Assembly: GCA_027066595.1 (NCBI GenBank)
Contig: JAMONG010000262.1
Location: forward strand, 1-24,445
DNA length: 24,445 bases
From: Sulfurovum sp.
Lineage (GTDB): Bacteria > Campylobacterota > Campylobacteria > Campylobacterales > Sulfurovaceae
Reading direction: 5' to 3'
The first letter of the stretch is position 1. Every line of letters begins with the position of its first letter. Positions 1 through 7,328 of this stretch are shown here, piece by piece. Below the pieces are notes generated by a model. It ran no database searches and was not told the origin of the DNA. It saw only the letters and a program-made list of their open reading frames with translations. The translations under genes were made by a program, and so were the position numbers.

Positions 1-1326
1 AAGCAGACGGCTTGTGGCTCTTTTTAGTTTACTATTGTCAACCATGCTGAACATTGTTTTAAAGTCTACCCATTTATCTCTCTCATTGTTTGCCAAAGGG
101 AAAATGGTGAAAAGCACACCTCTGTAGGACATAAACGTAATGTTTAATCGTTCATCGGCTTTTATGACATCTCGTTCAAATGTACCTCTTTTTGAGGGAA
201 CAAGTTGGTTTGCGTGTTTTACTTCTTTGGTGAGTTTATAGTTTCCTTTTTCATCAAAGAAATCAATGAATTTTGCCAGTTTTTGATGTTGGGGGATATT
301 TAAAAGTTTTTTTAGCTTGGGTGTTTTAACACGTATAAGATTTACTTTTTTCCAAAGTTCAGGTTTTGAGAACATCCCTAAGATGACTTGGTTTGCCGTC
401 ATGTTATGCCATTGGTCTCTTCCTGTTAATTTGTTGAGTACTTCACGGTTTTGTGTGTCGAGTGGTTTCATTCTTCCTACAGGGTCTTGTACCACCAAGG
501 TTCCAAACGCCTTTGCCAGTTCTTTTGAATTTTGTTGGTGTTCCAAAAGATAGCTGTCGATGAAAGAAGATGCATAAGTAGGGACATGAGTGCTGAAAAG
601 CCCCATAGAAAGCACAAAAATAGCAATGGGCATCTTTTTTATTTTAGAAATTAAAAATTGAAATCTTGATTTTTTATCAAACAGATTTAAAATAAGTCCT
701 AAAAAAAGTAGAAAGTACCCAATATAAGTTACTTCCATGCCTGGGTCTTTGTTGACGGTGAGCTTTGTTCCTTTCTCATCATCGTCATAAGATGTTTGAA
801 AAAATTTATAGCCCTTATAGCTTAGGGTATGATTCATGTAGATATCTGCCATAAAAGAGAGATTCTCTTCTTTGTCTAGTATCGTTACCTTAGAAGAGAA
901 CTCTGATGGGGAACGACTACCAGGGTAGCGTTTTAGAGTAAAATCTTCTAAAGTAACATAAAAATCTGTTTTGATTTCTTGTTTCTCATCGATTACAATA
1001 ATATTAGATTTTTCTCCCTCTCTAATGTGCATAACACCGTCGTATCCGAGATAGTGTGTTAAGGCAGACCCTAACAAAATGATAGTAAAAGAGAAGTGAA
1101 ATAGCGTTCTTGCTTTTATTTTGTACATTTTAACTTTATGCATTACGGTAAGCATATTGACAACCGTTAAAAGAAGTGTTAGTTGATACCAAAAAGAGTG
1201 ATAGACCAATTCTTTTGCACGTTGTGAGCCAAAGTCATTTTCTATAAAAGTACCGATTGCTGCCCCTATGGCTAAGATTAGCAGTAAAAATATCATGGTT
1301 TTGTAAGAGCTTATTAGTTTATACAT
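1..1326 (-). CDS. ResB/CcsBA-type cytochrome c biogenesis protein (NrfI-like), partial
   Basis: An open minus-strand frame starts at ATG 1326-1324 (MYKLISSYKT...) and runs 442 codons off the window with no stop. I read five probable membrane segments at about residues 8-28, 45-64, 73-94, 199-217 and 231-250. A ResB-type extracytoplasmic domain lies between the third and fourth and includes the motif YKGYKFFQTSYD (170-181). His77 in the third segment matches the position of a haem-binding histidine described in Helicobacter CcsBA. In fused CcsBA proteins this N-terminal part precedes a CcsA/WWD half, which would lie outside the window. The family exports haem and attaches it to CXXCH motifs; in Wolinella, NrfI is the dedicated enzyme for the CXXCK haem of NrfA. 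The position directly downstream of nrfA supports that role. No clear ribosome binding site precedes the start. Confidence 0.85.
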   Translation of the reverse strand, partial: MYKLISSYKTMIFLLLILAIGAAIGTFIENDFGSQRAKELVYHSFWYQLTLLLTVVNMLTVMHKVKMYKIKARTLFHFSFTIILLGSALTHYLGYDGVMHIREGEKSNIIVIDEKQEIKTDFYVTLEDFTLKRYPGSRSPSEFSSKVTILDKEENLSFMADIYMNHTLSYKGYKFFQTSYDDDEKGTKLTVNKDPGMEVTYIGYFLLFLGLILNLFDKKSRFQFLISKIKKMPIAIFVLSMGLFSTHVPTYASSFIDSYLLEHQQNSKELAKAFGTLVVQDPVGRMKPLDTQNREVLNKLTGRDQWHNMTANQVILGMFSKPELWKKVNLIRVKTPKLKKLLNIPQHQKLAKFIDFFDEKGNYKLTKEVKHANQLVPSKRGTFERDVIKADERLNITFMSYRGVLFTIFPLANNERDKWVDFKTMFSMVDNSKLKRATSRLL

Positions 1327-1355
1327 GAGAAGGTGGAATTTCTTTTTATTTGATA

Positions 1356-1379
1356 GATGATGGGATGTTTCCCATCATC
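1356..1379 (-). other. Intercistronic stem-loop between nrfA and ccsBA
   Basis: A perfect 10-bp inverted repeat (GATGATGGGA / TCCCATCATC) with a 4-nt loop sits in the 65-nt gap between the nrfA stop and the ccsBA start. On the minus strand it is followed by an A-rich stretch, not a T tract, so it does not look like a standard intrinsic terminator. An inferred role is protecting the nrfHA message from 3' decay or lowering expression of the downstream biogenesis gene. Confidence 0.6.
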
Positions 1380-1391
1380 AAAGTTTTAGGC

Positions 1392-2915
1392 TTATTTTAA
1401 ATCTGAATAAGCAGTCTCAACATCATCTAATCCAACACGAGATTTTTTTGGATTTAAATTGTAATTTTTCTCAGCTTGTTTATACCACTCTTTTTCTAGG
1501 GTTGCTTTAAAATTTAGTTTTTCTTTAACTAATTTTTCAAATGGAACACCTACAAGTTTTTGAGCTATCTCTTTAGTAGAGAAATCAGGAGCAATGTATC
1601 TCTTTACCCCATGGTCTGCAAGTACGGAGACCAGTTTAATTCTAGCTTGCATAGCTGTTTCATTTGCCACACTTAGAATTCTTAATGTCTCTTCTGGTGC
1701 GTGGAAGAATCCAGCATGAGAAGCTACAGCATAATCCCATTTCCATTGGGCTGAACGAATGTCTGCTCTTACTGCTTTAAGCTCTTCATCACTTGCCCCA
1801 ACTTCCATTGCTTTGGCTGTTTCTAGGTGTGCTTTTGCTAGGTTATCCATAACAATTTGGGCCAATTGCTCTTTTCTTTCATATTTTCTATGCACGATAC
1901 TTTTAAGTTTTTCTTCGCTCTCTCTGTGACACGGCATACAAGATCTGTCCATAGTCTCTAAAGGATTTTGTAACTGGTGGTCAGAATATTTGACAGAACC
2001 TTCTTGTGTGTAAGGCATATGACAATCTGCACACGATACCCCTTTTTGTCCATGAATACCTGTTCTAAATAGACTGTACCCAGGGTGTTGTGCTTTTAAC
2101 ATTTTTGTTTTAGAGAGTTTATGTGTCCAATCAGAGAAATCCAAATCATTGTAATATTTCTCTTTCCCCTCAACGGTTAAACCATTTGCCCATGGAAGTG
2201 TCGTCACTTTAGCAATTTTTTTGTTCCCATCTTTATCTGTCCAAGGTGTTTTATGAAAATAGTACTCATTATGACATTGTGCACAGACCAAACTTCTTTT
2301 TTCTTGGTGTGTTGATTCTTCAAAAGTAGGAAGTCCTGCTGATTTTAAAGCTTTGTCTAAATGAGGAACCCTTACAGTTAATTCCCCTGTTTTATTAGAG
2401 TGACAATTGGCACAACCAATGGTATTGACAATTTCATTACCATATTTTGACCATTTACCTGTAAAGAACTCTAATTCACCATCTCTCTCTTGAATTCTAG
2501 GAACATCAGGAGATTTACAAGTCCAACATGCTGTTGGCATTGGTCCTGTTTCTTCATCTTTTGGTGCACCTGTTCTAAGCGTATTGACATTGTCTTGAAG
2601 TGCATAGTAGTGTCCACGAGGTGCATTATAGTCTTTTGAAAAACCATACCCAGCCCAAAGTACAGGGAGTTGAGGGTTTTCTTTAAGCATATCAATTAAC
2701 TTGTCCCCCTCTTTTGTCTTCTTCCATGAACTGTATTGCCGAGGGTAATACTTTGCCCACTCTTCATTTTTATGTTGTACCGCTTTTTCGATGATAGGGT
2801 TTTCAGCTAATGCAATTCTTTCTGCTTCTCGGTTGTTGATACTTCCTGCTAAAAGTGTCATAGCACAAAGAGATACAACCCCTCCTGCTAGTAAAAGTTT
2901 GTAATTCATTTTCAT
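1392..2915 (-). CDS. nrfA: Ammonia-forming cytochrome c nitrite reductase NrfA
   Basis: Pentahaem periplasmic enzyme that reduces nitrite to ammonium with six electrons. The 507-residue precursor has an N-terminal export signal (about residues 1-24). It has one CXXCK site, CWTCK at 130-134, whose lysine is the proximal ligand of the catalytic haem. Four CXXCH sites follow: CANCH 168-172, CAQCH 211-215, CADCH 295-299 and CMPCH 326-330. Arg114, Tyr218 and His277 fall exactly where the catalytic residues of Wolinella succinogenes NrfA are numbered. The ribosome binding site AAAGGAG begins inside the nrfH stop codon, 10 nt upstream. Electrons should come from menaquinol through NrfH. A second ATG two codons in is also possible. 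Confidence 0.98.
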   Translation of the reverse strand: MKMNYKLLLAGGVVSLCAMTLLAGSINNREAERIALAENPIIEKAVQHKNEEWAKYYPRQYSSWKKTKEGDKLIDMLKENPQLPVLWAGYGFSKDYNAPRGHYYALQDNVNTLRTGAPKDEETGPMPTACWTCKSPDVPRIQERDGELEFFTGKWSKYGNEIVNTIGCANCHSNKTGELTVRVPHLDKALKSAGLPTFEESTHQEKRSLVCAQCHNEYYFHKTPWTDKDGNKKIAKVTTLPWANGLTVEGKEKYYNDLDFSDWTHKLSKTKMLKAQHPGYSLFRTGIHGQKGVSCADCHMPYTQEGSVKYSDHQLQNPLETMDRSCMPCHRESEEKLKSIVHRKYERKEQLAQIVMDNLAKAHLETAKAMEVGASDEELKAVRADIRSAQWKWDYAVASHAGFFHAPEETLRILSVANETAMQARIKLVSVLADHGVKRYIAPDFSTKEIAQKLVGVPFEKLVKEKLNFKATLEKEWYKQAEKNYNLNPKKSRVGLDDVETAYSDLK

Positions 2916-2925
2916 TTTCTCTCCT

Positions 2926-3480
2926 TTATTTTACTTCGTGTATGCCCAAGTTGTTAGGCGTAGTTGTTAATGCTCTTACTTTCCCATGTGGTACGTCTTG
3001 ATGACATGACCAACATTTTCGTCCATTTTCAATGTTTTCGTCATCAAAATTATGGTATTTGTTCGCATTCGCACTTATAGTTGATGTCATACTCTTATGA
3101 CATGAAATACAGTTTGCTTGAACCCGACTTGCTCCATCTTCACTGATTTTAATGGCATGGTCATATGTATCAAAGGTAAATGCCACTGTATGGTTAAATC
3201 CATCTCGGGCTTTTGCCATATACTTGCTGAAAAAACCATCTGTTGGTAAATGGCACTCAATACAAGTTACATCACGAGCATGTGAACTGTGTTGCCATGT
3301 CGCATATTGTGTGTTCATTACATGACAGTTGATACAAGCTTTTGGATCCTTTGACAAATAAGACAATGCTTTTGAAAGATAAATCATATAAAGAAATAAG
3401 AGTATTGCAATTACAAATGTAAAAATTGCAACTTTCTTAATCCTATCATCTGCACCTTCTGACCTAAATTTTTTCCCCAT
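2926..3480 (-). CDS. nrfH: Tetrahaem quinol dehydrogenase NrfH (NapC/NirT family)
   Basis: Membrane-anchored cytochrome c that oxidises menaquinol and passes electrons to NrfA. The 184-residue protein has a short basic N-terminus, one membrane anchor at about residues 17-36, and four CXXCH sites: CINCH 49-53, CIECH 73-77, CISCH 124-128 and CWSCH 156-160. Met55 follows the first site in the CXXCHXM arrangement known to give NrfH its unusual methionine-ligated haem. Length and haem count fit NrfH rather than the longer NapC. It lies 10 nt upstream of nrfA and 33 nt downstream of glnK, with AAGGGA as ribosome binding site. Confidence 0.96.
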   Translation of the reverse strand: MGKKFRSEGADDRIKKVAIFTFVIAILLFLYMIYLSKALSYLSKDPKACINCHVMNTQYATWQHSSHARDVTCIECHLPTDGFFSKYMAKARDGFNHTVAFTFDTYDHAIKISEDGASRVQANCISCHKSMTSTISANANKYHNFDDENIENGRKCWSCHQDVPHGKVRALTTTPNNLGIHEVK

Positions 3481-3513
3481 ATTTTTCCCTTTTGTATTTA
3501 ATAATGATACATT

Positions 3514-3855
3514 TTATAATGCGTCATTGTCCTTCTCATTTGTACGAATACGTAAAGTACTTTCAATATCAGAAACAAAAATTTTTCCATCACCAATCTT
3601 ACCTGTGTGTGCAGCAGTTTTAATAGCATCAATAGCTTTGTTTGCAAACGCTTCATTACTAACTACAATTTCAATTTTTACTTTAGGTATGAATTCAATT
3701 GCATATTCAGCCCCTCTATAGAGTTCTGAATGACCTTGTTGTCTTCCATAACCTTTTACTTCAGATACGGTCATACCTTCAATACCCATCTCCACTAAAG
3801 CATTTTTAACATCTTCTAGTTTAAATGGCTTAATTATTGCTTCAATTTTTTTCAT
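3514..3855 (-). CDS. glnK: Nitrogen regulatory protein PII (GlnK/GlnB)
   Basis: A 113-residue PII signalling protein that binds ATP/ADP and 2-oxoglutarate and controls ammonium uptake. It begins MKKIEAIIKPFK, as PII proteins do. The T-loop contains YRGAEY with Tyr51, the classical uridylylation position, and the B-loop is TGKIGDGKIFV (84-94). It lies 29 nt downstream of amt, the standard amt-glnK pairing, which argues that it blocks the channel when nitrogen is plentiful. The less usual neighbour is nrfH, 33 nt further downstream. GlnK rather than GlnB is inferred from the linkage to amt. Whether Tyr51 is modified here cannot be told from the sequence. Confidence 0.95.
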   Translation of the reverse strand: MKKIEAIIKPFKLEDVKNALVEMGIEGMTVSEVKGYGRQQGHSELYRGAEYAIEFIPKVKIEIVVSNEAFANKAIDAIKTAAHTGKIGDGKIFVSDIESTLRIRTNEKDNDAL

Positions 3856-3884
3856 ATTTTAATCCTTTTCAAAGATGAATCCAT

Positions 3885-5198
3885 TTAAGGATTCATAGCT
3901 GTTTCCCCATGAATGACTGTATCAAGACCTCGTTCTTCAGTCTCTTCATCAACCCTACCTATACCTTGTAAAACTGAAGTAATCCCACCACTTTTCAATG
4001 TTGCTAAAAAACCACTGGTCGTTAACGCGGCTGATATAAAAAATACAATCGCAGTGACAATAGCACTATATACAACGGTTAACCCAATTGCTTTAATCTG
4101 TGATGCTAGTTGTGTCAACATGCTGTAATCACTTTCGATTAAATAAGGTGCAATAAATAGAGCCGTAGCAATTGAACCCCATATTCCTACAAGACCATGT
4201 ACCCAGAATGCATCAAGACTATCATCAACATCGAACATTTTTTTGAATTTGAATACACCAATGAAACCTATAACACCTCCAATGAAACCAATAACAAGTG
4301 CACCTGTTAGACCAGCTGAACCACTAGCTGGTGTGATAGCAACTAGACCAGCAACTGCTCCTGATGCACCACCAATAAGTGTAGGTGTTTTGTATACTAT
4401 ATACTCCGCAGTTAACCATCCAATAACACCTACAGCAGCTGCAACATTTGTAATAAGGAAAGCATTACCTGCTACGCCATCAGCCGCAATTTGTGAGCCA
4501 GCATTAAATCCAAACCAGCCAAACCATAAAAGTATCGCACCCAGTACAGCTAAGACAGGAGAGAACGGTTTCATAATTACTTTACCATAGCCTTTTCTCT
4601 TACCTAGCATCATAGCAACTATAAAACCTGCGATACCTGCATTAATATGTACTACCGTACCACCTGCAAAGTCCATCTCCCCAAAGTTTAGTGTCTCGCC
4701 ACCACCCCATGCCCAGTGTGTTATAGGTGCATACACCGCTAAAATCCATAATGCTACAAAAACAGAAAAAGTTGAAAATTTTACTCTTTCTATCATCGAA
4801 CCACTTGCTATTGCTACAGCGATAGCCGCAAATGTTCCTTGAAAGGCTACAAAAAGAAGTTCAGGTATTGTACCTACTAAACTTTTATCGGTAATCCCAG
4901 CTAAAAAAACTTTACCAGATCCAAAAAAGTCACCCTCTCCAAATGCGATAGAGTATCCAGCTACAACCCAAACTAAAGTACCTATAGCAAAAGCGATAAG
5001 GCTCATACCCATTGTATTTAATACATTTTTACTTCGTGTCATACCCCCATAAAACAGTGCCAAGCCAGCGGGTGTCATCAACATTACAAATGCTGTAGCT
5101 ACGAGCATCCAAGCTGTATCTCCTGCATTTAATTCATCAGCGGACACAATGAGTGGTAATAGCATCAATGCAATAACCATCAGAAATTTATTTTTCAT
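3885..5198 (-). CDS. amt: Ammonium transporter Amt
   Basis: A 437-residue inner-membrane ammonium channel of the Amt/Rh family. Residues 1-20 look like a cleavable signal peptide, followed by about 11 membrane segments. The functional residues of E. coli AmtB are all present at a constant +16 offset: Phe123, Trp164, Asp176, His184, Phe231 and His334, the last being the second of the twin pore histidines. The C-terminal tail (about 404-437, ending TVIHGETAMNP) carries the conserved GIGR segment, part of the region that contacts GlnK in family structures. It is the first gene of the leftward cluster, with AAGGAA as ribosome binding site. Its product could recover ammonium made in the periplasm by NrfA. 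Confidence 0.97.
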   Translation of the reverse strand: MKNKFLMVIALMLLPLIVSADELNAGDTAWMLVATAFVMLMTPAGLALFYGGMTRSKNVLNTMGMSLIAFAIGTLVWVVAGYSIAFGEGDFFGSGKVFLAGITDKSLVGTIPELLFVAFQGTFAAIAVAIASGSMIERVKFSTFSVFVALWILAVYAPITHWAWGGGETLNFGEMDFAGGTVVHINAGIAGFIVAMMLGKRKGYGKVIMKPFSPVLAVLGAILLWFGWFGFNAGSQIAADGVAGNAFLITNVAAAVGVIGWLTAEYIVYKTPTLIGGASGAVAGLVAITPASGSAGLTGALVIGFIGGVIGFIGVFKFKKMFDVDDSLDAFWVHGLVGIWGSIATALFIAPYLIESDYSMLTQLASQIKAIGLTVVYSAIVTAIVFFISAALTTSGFLATLKSGGITSVLQGIGRVDEETEERGLDTVIHGETAMNP

Positions 5199-5236
5199 TA
5201 TCTTATTCCTTTTTTCTGTATAAATTTAGAAAAAGA

Positions 5237-5242
5237 ATAATA
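5237..5242 (-). promoter_or_regulatory. Probable -10 box of the leftward amt promoter
   Basis: On the minus strand this reads TATTAT, about 39 nt before the amt start codon. No convincing -35 is present, which is common in Campylobacterota. The 24-bp inverted repeat at 5252-5275 lies where a regulator at about -34 would bind. Confidence 0.45.
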
Positions 5243-5251
5243 GCATACTTT

Positions 5252-5303
5252 GCATAAATTTAATCATATTTATGCTTAAATAATAAGCACATATATGATT
5301 AAA
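5252..5303. promoter_or_regulatory. Overlapping inverted repeats upstream of amt
   Basis: Two perfect inverted repeats share sequence. One is GCATAAAT (5252-5259) with ATTTATGC (5268-5275). The other is TTTAATCATAT (5259-5269) with ATATGATTAAA (5293-5303), 11 bp separated by 23 nt. A smaller one, GCTTA/TAAGC, lies at 5274-5288. The position suggests operator sites for the amt cluster. I cannot assign them to a known regulator family, and the region is AT-rich, so some symmetry may be chance. Confidence 0.4.
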
Positions 5304-5311
5304 AGTATCAT

Positions 5312-5350
5312 CGTAAAATAATTACGTACGTTTACGTAAAAGAATTTACG
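5312..5350. promoter_or_regulatory. Cluster of CGTAA/TTACG half-sites
   Basis: Within 39 bp the pentamer CGTAA or its complement TTACG recurs in alternating orientation. This gives CGTAA-N5-TTACG (5312-5326), the 10-bp palindrome TTTACGTAAA (5331-5340) and CGTAAA-N4-TTTACG (5335-5350). The arrangement looks like a multi-site operator between amt (leftward) and rpsJ (rightward). No regulator is recognised. Confidence 0.45.
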
Positions 5351-5380
5351 AGGAAACAGTGAGCACTATTTCCTTTTTAT
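5351..5380 (+). terminator. Terminator-like hairpin on the plus strand, no upstream gene
   Basis: AGGAAA (5351-5356) pairs with TTTCCT (5369-5374), and inside it AGT pairs with ACT around a GAGC loop, with one c/a mismatch. A run of T follows at 5374-5378. This has the form of an intrinsic terminator for rightward transcription, yet no coding gene precedes it on this strand. An overlapping alternative hairpin, TTCCTT (5370-5375) with AAGGAA (5381-5386), would disrupt it. It could end a small RNA or an attenuated transcript. Confidence 0.5.
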
Positions 5381-5425
5381 AAGGAATGATTATTTGGTAT
5401 TGGTGTGGTTTTAGGGGTAAAAGTA

Positions 5426-5454
5426 TTGCATCTTTCAAAAACTTTGGGTATAAT
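5426..5454 (+). promoter_or_regulatory. Promoter of the S10-spc operon
   Basis: TTGCAT (5426-5431) and a perfect TATAAT (5449-5454) are separated by 17 bp, the ideal spacing for the housekeeping sigma factor. Transcription should start near 5461, giving a leader of about 85 nt before rpsJ. The 12-mer TTTGGGTATAAT here recurs exactly at the rpmJ promoter. Confidence 0.75.
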
Positions 5455-5461
5455 TCGCGTT

Positions 5462-5523
5462 CCTAAATTTATGTTAGAGGGTTACAGCCCTGTGTTTAGG
5501 CACCTTGGCCTTGCCATGCTAAC
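5462..5523 (+). ncRNA. Structured 5' leader of rpsJ with two alternative folds
   Basis: Fold A pairs CCTAAA (5462-5467) with TTTAGG (5495-5500) around a small AGGG/CCCT hairpin (5478-5491). Fold B keeps that hairpin but forms GTTAG (5473-5477) with CTAAC (5519-5523) and GGCA (5499-5502) with TGCC (5512-5515), a three-way junction. The folds share bases 5499-5500 and are partly exclusive. The ribosome binding site AAAGG (5535-5539) lies just after. A role in ribosomal-protein feedback is an inference. Confidence 0.45.
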
Positions 5524-5544
5524 GAGTTCTTTCAAAGGTAAAAT

Positions 5545-5856
5545 ATGGAAAAAATTAGATTAAAGCTTAAAGCTTACGATCATAGAGTGTTAGACAGATC
5601 AGTTGCTGCTATTGTTGATGCAGTTAAACGTACAGGTGCAGAAATTAGAGGGCCAATTCCAATGCCAACTAAAATGAAGCGTTATACTGTTCTTAAATCG
5701 CCACACGTAAATAAAGATGCACGTGAGCAATTTGAAATCAGAATTCACGGAAGAATGATCGACATCGTTTCGGCTACTTCAGATACTATAGACTCACTTA
5801 TGAAGTTAGACTTAGCACCTGAAATCGAAGTTGAAATCAGATCAATGGACAAGTAG
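5545..5856 (+). CDS. rpsJ: 30S ribosomal protein S10
   Basis: A 103-residue protein of the 30S head, first gene of the S10 operon as in most bacteria. The sequence opens EKIRLKLKAYDHRVLD and includes GPIPMPT and SPHVNKDAREQFEIR, all hallmark S10 segments. In other bacteria S10 (NusE) also joins the NusB antitermination complex. It follows a strong promoter and a folded leader, with ribosome binding site AAAGG and spacing of about 5 nt. rplC begins 8 nt after the stop. Confidence 0.98.
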   Translation: MEKIRLKLKAYDHRVLDRSVAAIVDAVKRTGAEIRGPIPMPTKMKRYTVLKSPHVNKDAREQFEIRIHGRMIDIVSATSDTIDSLMKLDLAPEIEVEIRSMDK

Positions 5857-5864
5857 GAGTAGAG

Positions 5865-6446
5865 ATGGAATTTATTATAGAAAAAATTGGTATGAGCAGA
5901 ACTGTTGATGTACCAGCTGTTCCAGTTACACTTCTTAAAGTCATTGAAACGAAAGTTTGTGAAGTGAGAGAAGACGGAAAAGCACTTGTTGCGTACAACT
6001 CAAGTAAAAAACTTAATAAGAGCATTGAAGGTCAGCAGACTAAATTTAATGTTTCTAAAGAGTTTAACAAATTTATGACTATTGAAGTAGCAGAGGGTAC
6101 TGAAGCTGGCGATTTAAGCACAGCGATACTTTCTGAAACGACACTTGTAAAAACATCTTTAGATACTAAAGGTAGAGGTTTTTCTGGTGGTATGAAACGT
6201 CACGGATTTGGTGGTGGACCTGCATCACACGGTCACAGATTTGGTAGACGTATCGGTTCAATCGGTAATGCTGAATGGCCTGGACGTGTTCAAAAAGGTA
6301 AGAAAATGCCTGGACAATACGGGAACACTCAAACAACAGTGAAAAATGATGTTATCTCATTTGATGCTGAGAATGGTATCTTGGTATTGAAAGGTTCAAT
6401 TCCTGGTCACAATGGGGCTAGAGGCTTAGTAAGGATAGTTAAATAA
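5865..6446 (+). CDS. rplC: 50S ribosomal protein L3
   Basis: A 193-residue 50S assembly protein whose long loop reaches toward the peptidyl-transferase centre. The conserved block GMKRHGFGGGPASHGH and the MPGQYGN segment identify L3. The start MEFIIEKIGMSRT fits the family, with GGAG (5855-5858) across the rpsJ stop as ribosome binding site. Its stop overlaps the rplD start as TAATG at 6444-6448, which points to translational coupling. Confidence 0.97.
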   Translation: MEFIIEKIGMSRTVDVPAVPVTLLKVIETKVCEVREDGKALVAYNSSKKLNKSIEGQQTKFNVSKEFNKFMTIEVAEGTEAGDLSTAILSETTLVKTSLDTKGRGFSGGMKRHGFGGGPASHGHRFGRRIGSIGNAEWPGRVQKGKKMPGQYGNTQTTVKNDVISFDAENGILVLKGSIPGHNGARGLVRIVK

Positions 6447-7036
6447 TGAAAACAACAGTAATTAAAACAACAGACCTTCCACAAGCATTTTTAGAAGTTC
6501 ATCCACATAACCTTTACCTTTACTGTAAAGCGTATGCAGCTGGACTTAGAGCAAACACAGCACAGACTAAAACTAGATCTGATGTAAGTGGTGGTGGTAA
6601 AAAACCATGGGCTCAAAAAGGTGGAGGACGTGCAAGAGCGGGTTCAATAAGATCTCCTATATTTGTAGGTGGTGGTGTTGCATTTGGTCCAAGTACAAAC
6701 AGAAACTATGATCAAAAAGTAAACAAGAAACAAAAAAGATTGGCATTGATGCATGCACTTGCAGATATGGCAGCGAATGATAAACTTTTGGTTGTCGATT
6801 CAATTGCAATTGAATCTGGTAAAACAAAAGATGCTATTGCATTTGTTAACGGTTTAGAGCAAAGAGATGTACTTGTAGTAAAAGAGATGATAGATGATAA
6901 GACTTTCTTAGCATTTAGAAACTTGCAAAATGCATACCTTATCGAACCAAATGAGCTTAATGCTTACCTTGCAGCTGCATATCACTCAATCGTGATTGAA
7001 AAAGCAGTATTTGATAAATTGACAAAAGAGGCTTAA
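6446..7036 (+). CDS. rplD: 50S ribosomal protein L4
   Basis: A 196-residue protein lining the peptide exit tunnel. The extended loop contains TRSDVSGGGKKPWAQKGGGRARAGS in segments typical of L4, followed by the family's RSPIFVGGGVAFGP. In E. coli L4 also represses the S10 operon by binding its leader; the structured leader at 5462-5523 makes a similar loop conceivable here, though nothing in the sequence proves it. One base separates its stop from rplW. Confidence 0.97.
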   Translation: MKTTVIKTTDLPQAFLEVHPHNLYLYCKAYAAGLRANTAQTKTRSDVSGGGKKPWAQKGGGRARAGSIRSPIFVGGGVAFGPSTNRNYDQKVNKKQKRLALMHALADMAANDKLLVVDSIAIESGKTKDAIAFVNGLEQRDVLVVKEMIDDKTFLAFRNLQNAYLIEPNELNAYLAAAYHSIVIEKAVFDKLTKEA

Positions 7037-7037
7037 T

Positions 7038-7319
7038 ATGGCAGATATTACAGATATTAAAGCAATTATGTATACAGAGAAGAGCTTGGCTCTTCAAGAA
7101 GATGGTGTAATCGTAGTTCAAACCACTCCTAGAATGACTAAAAATGGTCTTAAAGAAGTGTTTAGAGAATTCTTTGGCATTAACCCACTTAGAGTAAACT
7201 CAATGAGAGTAAACGGTAAAGTGAAAAGATTTAAAGGTATCGAAGGTAAAAGAGTAGACACTAAAAAGTTCTACGTTAAACTTCCTGAAGATGCAAAAAT
7301 CGAAAGCTTAGCGGTATAA
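7038..7319 (+). CDS. rplW: 50S ribosomal protein L23
   Basis: A 93-residue protein at the tunnel exit, where it docks trigger factor and signal recognition particle in bacteria. The order after rplD and before rplB, the MYTEKSLAL start region and the basic VRVNSMRVNGKVKRFKG-like loop support the call. The ribosome binding site is in the end of rplD (AAAAGAGG). The length is ordinary for the family. Confidence 0.95.
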   Translation: MADITDIKAIMYTEKSLALQEDGVIVVQTTPRMTKNGLKEVFREFFGINPLRVNSMRVNGKVKRFKGIEGKRVDTKKFYVKLPEDAKIESLAV

Positions 7320-7328
7320 GGATAGAAG

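Noticed and set aside
317..553. 78-codon plus-strand open frame
   Set aside because: It lies antisense to a continuous ResB/CcsBA reading frame with clear membrane segments and has no ribosome binding site or recognisable protein features.
1356..1379. Stem-loop as an intrinsic terminator after nrfA
   Set aside because: On the transcribed (minus) strand it is followed by an A-rich rather than T-rich stretch, so it is listed only as a stem-loop.
5331..5340. TTTACGTAAA read as an FNR/CRP-type box
   Set aside because: It lacks the TTGAT-N4-ATCAA arrangement or a close variant with a central spacer, so no family assignment was made.
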